A DNA stretch of 64,000 nt from Bromus sterilis (lineage: Eukaryota; Streptophyta; Magnoliopsida; Poales; Poaceae). Of this stretch, positions 58,722 through 64,000 are shown in pieces (the first letter of the stretch is position 1; each line of letters begins with the position of its first letter). The notes below the pieces were generated by a model. That model did not search any database, was not told the origin of the DNA, and saw only the letters and a list, made by a program, of their open reading frames with translations. Made by a program: the position numbers and the translations under genes. The DNA lies in assembly GCA_950022295.1 (NCBI GenBank), contig OX465596.1, forward strand, positions 122,988,501-123,052,500, in the 5' to 3' direction.

Positions 58722-59168
58722 TGACGAGGGGGTGACCCCACGACTCCTACGGATGAGCCTACCCGGTGTACCCGAAGACAGAAGGCCCACGAAGATGCCT
58801 CCTGGGCCCAGCCTTGTCCCACTAGTGTGACCGACGTAGGAGTCAGCGACTCATAAGGAAGGTGTAAACTTGCCGTACAGGACAAGATCATGGTTAGGAA
58901 ACCTCATATGTAATCCAGGACGGACTCCTCGAGACCTAGCCTAGTATATAAGGGCTTGGAGGGGAGACGTCAGGGGACAAGCAATACACAATCTGAACCC
59001 TAGCCTTGTGCGTACTAGCATCGGCTTCCCTGTAATCGCCATCTCCGATCAATAATATCGAGCAGGAATGTATCCTCCTGTTAGCCGACGAGCTATCGTC
59101 CAACCTGTGCCTCTCATGACTAACCCAGGGTCCTTGACCATGAGATTTGTCGGGGTACATCCTCGTCA
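58722..59168 (+). repeat. 3' LTR of the Tat-type element
   Basis: It runs from TGACGAGGGGGTGACCCC to CATCCTCGTCA. It aligns with 43227-43674 end to end with one 1-bp indel. Confidence 0.93.
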
Positions 59169-59173
59169 AGCGT
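59169..59173. repeat. 5-bp target duplication, right copy (AGCGT)
   Basis: Matches 43222-43226. Confidence 0.93.
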
Positions 59174-59268
59174 GCCAGTAGCACGAGCTCGGTTGCCGCC
59201 GTCCTACTGCACCGTGGCTGCTCCCTTCTCTCCCTGGTGCTTCGCTGCTTCATCTGGGATTTGTTCTT
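59174..59268 (-). pseudogene. broken gene, part right of the Tat insertion
   Basis: Removing the Tat element and one AGCGT joins this to 43226 and below. In the frame of the left part, the minus strand reads DGGNRARATG here, after a stop (TAG at about 59205), then goes straight into TLLILQMASGMFS on the other side. A second frame (MKQRSTRERREQ) is also open. Which one is ancestral cannot be decided by eye. Confidence 0.35.
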
Positions 59269-59340
59269 GTAAACAGGACAGTGTTGATTGATTAAACTTG
59301 TAAATAGGACAGTGTTGATTGATTAAACTTGTAAATAGGA
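59269..59340 (+). repeat. 31-bp tandem repeat, 2.3 copies
   Basis: GTAAAxAGGACAGTGTTGAT with TGATTAAACTT is repeated at 59269 and 59300, and a third copy breaks off after GTAAATAGGACA. The remainder to 59423 is unremarkable AT-rich sequence. Confidence 0.88.
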
Positions 59341-59423
59341 CATGGTGTTAGATGGAGTAGATTCTTTTTGCATATTGTTACAGATTTGGGAGTACGTATT
59401 TGGGGTATATGGCATTGCCACGA

Positions 59424-59952
59424 GATGATTAGTAGTAGATGCAGATGGATTTCGGTCTACTTGCTTATGCGTACTGCCCGTGCTTTTGAACCTTTTCCTT
59501 TGTTTTGTAGCATAGTTAGCATTGCGGTGCGTTCTTAATCCTTTCAATTGCCTTTCTGTAATTTGTTTACCTCGCATAGCATTTTTATCGCCTTTTGGGA
59601 GAGAGATATCACTAGCAAACATCACGTATCCCGGTCCATATCCTCATTACTGTTTCCAAGCTATATTTAATTTTCTGCATTTACTTTCAAGTTGTTATCA
59701 TTATCCCCTTGCGTTTATCATTTGTGAACAACAAGACCGGAGAGATTGACAACCTCTCTGAACTTCTTTGGGAGGAAAGTTATCTGTGTCTGTGTGCAGG
59801 TCCGCGTCAGTTGCGCCGCTGACACCTACTTATCATCTCTGGAGTCCTACTGGAGAAAAACCTTGGTATCTTTACTGAGGGAAAACTTGTTGTTGTACCG
59901 CATCACGCCTTCCACTTGGGGCCTACCAACGAAGGGCGAGAAGCCGTCATCA
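59424..59952 (+). repeat. 3' fragment of an Athila-type LTR
   Basis: It matches 47811-48324 from GATGATTAGTAGTAGATGC to the LTR end GCCGTCATCA. The first 1.1 kb of the LTR is missing, and no primer site follows. It lies in what looks like the first intron of the neighbouring minus-strand gene. Confidence 0.85.
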
Positions 59953-60014
59953 GCCATATGGTATAGGCAAAAAACCCCAATGTAAAAAAAGAAGCATGTA
60001 CAATCGAGATATAC

Positions 60015-60341
60015 GTCAGGGTCCTCGTCGCTGACCTCCTCGGTGAACTGGACGGCCTCCCGTTCGTTGACTCTGAACTCGTCGATGGCGGCATCCTCAT
60101 ACATTGCGTCTATCTCGGCGAGGATGTCTTTGTGGATGGAGCCCAGCTTCTCCTCCACTTGCTCGGAGCCTATGGCGTCCGGAGTGGGTATAAAAACTGG
60201 TGCAGCGTCAGGTGCCGTCCCCGGAGGTGCGATGGCAGTCGGATAAGGCGCGGAGACCGGTGCATCATTGGTGGTTCCCGTCATGGAGGAGTGAGCCACA
60301 AGTGGGCCTTCGGGAGCAACCGGCACAGCATCGGGATTCAT
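60015..60341 (-). CDS. probable first exon of a minus-strand gene, remainder uncertain
   Basis: ATG at 60341 follows a CT-rich leader (60342-60430 reversed). The 109-codon exon reads MNPDAVPVAPEGP, an Ala/Pro-rich N-terminus, then an acidic helical part (EEKLGSIHKDILAEID, MYEDAAIDEFRVNE, FTEEVSDEDPD). A good donor GAC/GTATATCT follows, after which coding character is lost. The intron holds the Athila LTR fragment. Later exons may be the broken gene on the same strand at 59174-59268 and 42730-43226, but a matching acceptor was not established. No domain was recognised. If the downstream exons are destroyed, this is a gene remnant. Confidence 0.5.
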
Positions 60342-61195
60342 CTTGGGACTTTGGGAGGGGAGTGGGATCTAGGGAGGGGGTAGGAGGGGAGGGGAGGGGG
60401 GAGCTACCTAGGGAGGGAGGGGGTGGGGGTCGGATGAAAATATTGAACTGCGCTGGATCTCATTCCTCCAAACCTCGGAACCAACCCACTGAATAGATCA
60501 CTGACGTGTGGGCCATGTTGCTTCCGGACCCACAAGGCAGCCACTCAAGTCGGAGTGAAGTACTGCGGAGAAGGCTCATCCCTACCCCACGTGTAGACGT
60601 TATGGAAAGCGTGGTAAATTGGAATGGAAAGAAAATGTGGAAGCGAAGTGGCGAGAAATTCAACGGGGTGGCAGGCCGACAGGACGGCTTCCCACTGCGG
60701 CATTGAAGCAAAGAATGCTTGACCGTCCGGCTTCCTGACCGTAACGGTGAACGAGAAGCTAGCCCAGGACCTCTCTGTAAAGCCAAGCGTGTCGGGTGGA
60801 GAAGTTATTCACTGATGGAGTTGTCACACCGTTATAAAATCATGAAGTAGAACAACCCTGCTAAACACACGACGCCACACACACACACACTAGCAATTTG
60901 GGTGGGGTGGATGACGCCGGATATGGGCCATGCATACAATGCGGCATTTGGGTCCAATAGGTGGCCGGCCCACATGTCACAAACCCAGTGTTGGTTGCAT
61001 GTCGTGTGTGAAGTGTTGTCTGCATAGAAATTTTGTTGAAAATATGTTACTTTATACTGATGGACACATTACAGCATCACAACATTGTGTGTGGGATGGC
61101 ATCTTCTCAGCACTGCCTCATTGGGCACTGCAAGAGGTCTAGTCCTAGTCCTAGCTTGTAAAAATAAATTACTAGCTGCTATACCAGCGAGCACC
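60342..61195. other. upstream region of the minus-strand exon
   Basis: It contains a G-rich (C/T-rich on the minus strand) leader to about 60430 and a CA microsatellite near 60873-60890. The plus-strand ORFs at 60506-60706 and 60930-61273 show no protein character. No LTR edge was seen before 61196. Confidence 0.45.
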
Positions 61196-62675
61196 TGTGA
61201 CGCCCCCAAAATCAATCTGTGTACAATAATCATACACGCAGGGTACATGGCTGAAATTAGGGTGCCACTGTGAGAATATCACAGTACAACACTAAACACA
61301 AAAGGACAAACCAATATGTTACAAGCTAAGGGGGTCACATGGACCCGAATACATAAGTTATACAAGGCATAATATCTGAGTACAGACATAGTTAGTCAAG
61401 TTTTGCCTTAAGAAGGCTAGCACAAATAAGATTAGAGATACAAATCGAAAAGGCAAGGCCTCCTGCCTGGGAGTCTCCGAAACTACTCCTGGTATTGGTC
61501 AGCGGGGGTCTCGACGTAGTAGTATCCACCTCCGGGGTACTCCTGCTCCTGGCTCCAACGTCAAATGCAGCGACCGATCAGGAAAAACATAAAGGGGGAA
61601 ATAAAGAAAGGGTGAGTATCTAGTATACCCGCTAGTCTTACGTCCGCTACTAAGCATTTATGCATTTGGATCAAATGGAAAGGGGAGGCTGTATATAGTG
61701 GACTGCAAGATAGAAATCAGAATAAGGGTAAGAAGCTAGGCCTATCGAAGACTAGCATCTTCTGACGATGGCTTGCAACACAAGAAGAGAACAACACACA
61801 GTTCAATAACATGAATGTAATAACAATGCAACAGAAGTTGCTGCAGCATTGTATAATAGTGAGTTGTAATGATTAATAATAATAGATGCCTCCGAGTTCC
61901 CTTCCTCGACTTCCCTCCGAGGAAGAAAACCTGGAACCATACAGTTTAATAGTAGTAGTTCGTAGTGGTAAGGTCCAGCTTCACCATAAAGCGTCTTGTT
62001 ACCGTGGACACGACTATTCGAATAGATTAAACTCCCTGCAGGGTTGCACTACTGTTCAGCCTGCACGCTCGGATCTCCAGGGTGGCGTAAACATTTTTAG
62101 GGAACTCCCCATCGAGGCTATCCGACACATCGCAGCCCATCCTAGGCTCCGAAGAGAGGCCATCCGCCGGACTATATCCTATGCGCCAAGGGGTCTAGGT
62201 CCCTCACCCTTGCACGCTCCTTCACGGTGCGAGTCTGGCCGGTGAAGCAAAAGCAAATCCAAACACACCTGCTGTAGAAAATAAGACAGCACCGCTTCCC
62301 GGCGATCAGCCCGCAGTACTGCTGACGTCTGAAGAGCTTTCGGACAAACTACGACGCGGAGGGCCCACACCGTAATCCCACGTATAGGTAGTGCGTACAG
62401 ACCAACGGGCCTCTCAAGTCATCCACCGAACCATTTAGCATTTTAATTAACATCCGTGACAACCGTTATCGTTGCCTCGACTTAACTGACCCGCGTACAA
62501 CGACAGCAGTCAGGACCACCAGTACATCGGTGCCTGCCCTATCGTCCCACCAATAGTCTCTGCGGTTACCAACAACGTGAACCGTCTCCTTACCTTGTCT
62601 CGCGTGTGCTCTTGGTATGGCTCGACTTTCGTGGTTTGGTAACTCTCGCGAGATACGAGCAGGGGCCAAGCACGC
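61196..62675 (-). repeat. T1-type LTR, interrupted by a CACTA element
   Basis: It starts TGTGACGCCCCCAAAATC and follows 33249-34755 closely, for example CACTACTGTTCAGCCTGCAC at 62048 against 34130. It stops at GCACGC (62675), where CACTACTAGGG begins. The rest presumably lies beyond the window. Whether it is solo or part of an element cannot be known. Confidence 0.88.
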
Positions 62676-64000
62676 CACTACTAGGGAAAATCTTATAGGT
62701 AGAGGCTTAACAGTAGCGCCCTTTAAAGACAGGCGCTACTTCTAATTAGCAGTAGTGCGCTATATGGACGCGCGCTATTGATATGCCTGTATCAGTAGCG
62801 CCTCATATGCGGACCCGCTACTGGTAAAGGTGGTCCCCACCAAACCCAGATGACAAGTTTTAGTAGCAGCGCCCCCCTGGAAAGCCCGCTACTACTATCT
62901 TTACCAGTAGCGCCGTAGCGGTACAGGCGCTACTGGTAATGCGCAGCAGCCACCTATTCCACCAACCATCCCCCTCCCGCTCCTCTCTCTCCCTCACTTG
63001 CTTCTTCCTCATTCCTTCTCCTACCTCTTGTCCATCTCCATTAATGCATTACACCATCTCCATTAATGCACTACACACCATCTTCATTAATGCAATACCT
63101 CTCTCTTTCCTTCTAATTTGCTCCTCCTCCACCACCACATATCATGCATAAATGCATCTAGCTATCTCTCTTTCTCACCTTTGTCTCCTTTCCCTCACTA
63201 GCTAGTGCAAGCTTCTCCCAAGTGTGATATTTTAACAAAATGTATATACTTTCTCTCTCTCTCTCTTAATTAATTACTAGCTAGCTAGGTACGTGGATGC
63301 ATGATTTGTGAGTAAAAAATTGTGCTTTGCATCAATGAAAATATTTGTGTGTGTGTGTATGGGTGTGTGATATGAGAGTTTGCCTATGTTTTGCCGAAAT
63401 GTCGATTTACTTCCGTTTCGGCGAATTTCGGGCAAACTCTATATGTCCTATTTTTAGGAAGGTCATGCCGAATTTTTGTATGACTTTGATATGCATATGC
63501 ATGTCGTTATAATCTTTTGTTTGTATAACTCGTAGGCGACCATGAAGGTCTGTGGAAGGATGGTGGATAGATACTTGCGATCCGTAGTGGACGACATGGT
63601 TGAAAAAAATGAAAAGCAGATTTTATGTCCTTGTCGAAAATGCAAAGAAGGCGTCTGGCTGGACCTCTTTAAGGGTGGACGTTTGAAGGCGCACCTGCTT
63701 AGATATGGTTTCATGGATGGCTATACTCGATGGATAATTGAAGATGATGATGACGATATCGACGGTGCAACCAATAACCCCATGGCAGCGGATGAAGAGA
63801 TGATTGATGGATCCGAAGACGAAGAGGGCGCTGGAAATGACGGCGGAGAAGAGGCCGCACATGGTAATGGCGGAGAAGATCAGACCGAACATGACGGAGA
63901 AGATGCGGACATGACGGATCCTTCATCGCTACTAAATTGGAGACCTGCTTCTCAAGAAGACGACTAGCGACAGAGCTGGTTCTAGAGAGGAGGCCAAGTT
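62676..64000 (+). mobile_element. CACTA transposon, 5' part, likely transposase-bearing
   Basis: It begins CACTACTAGGGAAAATCTT inside a T1-type LTR. Bases 62710-62945 hold subterminal repeats in both orientations (CAGTAGCGCC and GGCGCTACT variants). A leader with a TC microsatellite (63256) and a GT run (63345) precedes an ORF with the transposase-associated zinc module. The 3' end lies outside the window. The repeat word differs from that of the element at 30668-32473, so this is another family. Confidence 0.9.
63542..63967 (+). CDS. CACTA transposase N-terminal exon, transposase-associated domain
   Basis: ATG at 63542 opens a 141-codon frame. Residues 27-60 give ILCPCRKCKEG, then LKAHLLRYGFMDGYTRW. 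The CPCxxC, the histidine-leucine pair and GFxxGYTxW are the hallmarks of the Transpos_assoc domain (PF13963) at the N-terminus of En/Spm CACTA transposases. It is followed by a strongly acidic linker (DDDDDIDG, SEDEEGAGND). The frame ends at 63965-63967, so the main transposase domain must come from later exons or another frame beyond the window. The start is supported by the domain's position only about 25 residues in. Confidence 0.85.
   Translation: MKVCGRMVDRYLRSVVDDMVEKNEKQILCPCRKCKEGVWLDLFKGGRLKAHLLRYGFMDGYTRWIIEDDDDDIDGATNNPMAADEEMIDGSEDEEGAGNDGGEEAAHGNGGEDQTEHDGEDADMTDPSSLLNWRPASQEDD

Larger units (their letters stand above)
43227..59168 (+). mobile_element. Tat-type gypsy retrotransposon lacking pol, with two nested insertions
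   Basis: Its ends are TGATGAGGGGG and CTCGTCA, with LTRs of 448 and 447 bp and AGCGT/AGCGT duplications. The element contains a primer site, a decayed gag, an antisense ORF of the Transposase_28 (putative gypsy-type transposon) family, tandem repeats and a polypurine tract. No protease, RT, RNase H or integrase is present, so it is a deletion derivative or a non-autonomous family. It is split by element S1 (46732 to about 53731) and a solo T1-type LTR (53738-58467). The LTRs differ at about 26 positions by hand count. Confidence 0.9.

Noticed and set aside
59522..59985. Short plus-strand ORFs (75 and 79 codons)
   Set aside because: Both lie inside the Athila LTR fragment and match LTR sequence elsewhere in the window.
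60930..61273. ORFs of 62-70 codons upstream of the last T1-type LTR
   Set aside because: No homologous motif, one crosses the LTR edge, and there is no leader or splice context.

Overview
This window is plant nuclear DNA, almost certainly from a large-genome grass of the wheat/barley tribe (Triticeae). The evidence is wall-to-wall nested LTR retrotransposons: very long chromovirus-type LTRs (4.2-4.7 kb), Athila-type elements primed by tRNA-Asp, a Tat-type element with an antisense ORF, and CACTA transposons. There are no prokaryotic features. The organism is inferred from element types, not from a species-specific gene. Family names such as Sabrina-like are my recollection and were not tested by a search.

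Layout. (1) 1-9954: a degenerate Ty3/gypsy chromovirus (T1) on the minus strand: partial 3' LTR, chromodomain/integrase, RNase H, RT, protease, gag, initiator-Met PBS, truncated 5' LTR. (2) 9954-15853: a short coding relic, a solo Athila-type LTR (TSD GCCGC), and the 3' end of a second Athila-type element. (3) 15854-22518: a long LTR of family T2 interrupted by a complete solo LTR of the same family (TSD TCGGC). (4) 22519-25572: a truncated LTR of a third family (T3). (5) 25573-40152: an Athila-type gag-protease element without RT or integrase (S2, minus strand), broken by a 1.8-kb CACTA element (TSD GGA) and by a 4.6-kb solo T1-type LTR (TSD CATAA). (6) 40153-43226: an inverted T1-LTR fragment, CACTA-like subterminal repeats, the only intact-looking gene (two exons, 140 aa, coiled coil) and one half of a broken gene. 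(7) 43227-59168: a Tat-type element (TSD AGCGT) that has lost pol and is split by another Athila-type element (S1) and another solo T1-type LTR. (8) 59174-61195: the other side of the broken gene, an Athila LTR fragment, and a minus-strand first exon. (9) 61196-64000: another T1-type LTR, cut by a larger CACTA element whose transposase N-terminus begins at 63542 and which runs off the window.

Relative ages agree with the nesting. By hand alignment the Tat element's two LTRs differ at about 26 of 447 positions. The S1 element inside it has LTRs that differ by only a few percent. At least four solo LTRs show that LTR-LTR recombination has been frequent here. Host sequence is confined to about 40.8-43.2 kb and 59.2-61.2 kb, which were contiguous before the Tat insertion.

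No new enzymatic system is evident. The points most worth checking are the coiled-coil gene sitting beside CACTA-type subterminal repeats, the frame that continues across the Tat insertion site, the palindrome-array CACTA element, and the pol-less elements that keep gag-protease or an antisense ORF.
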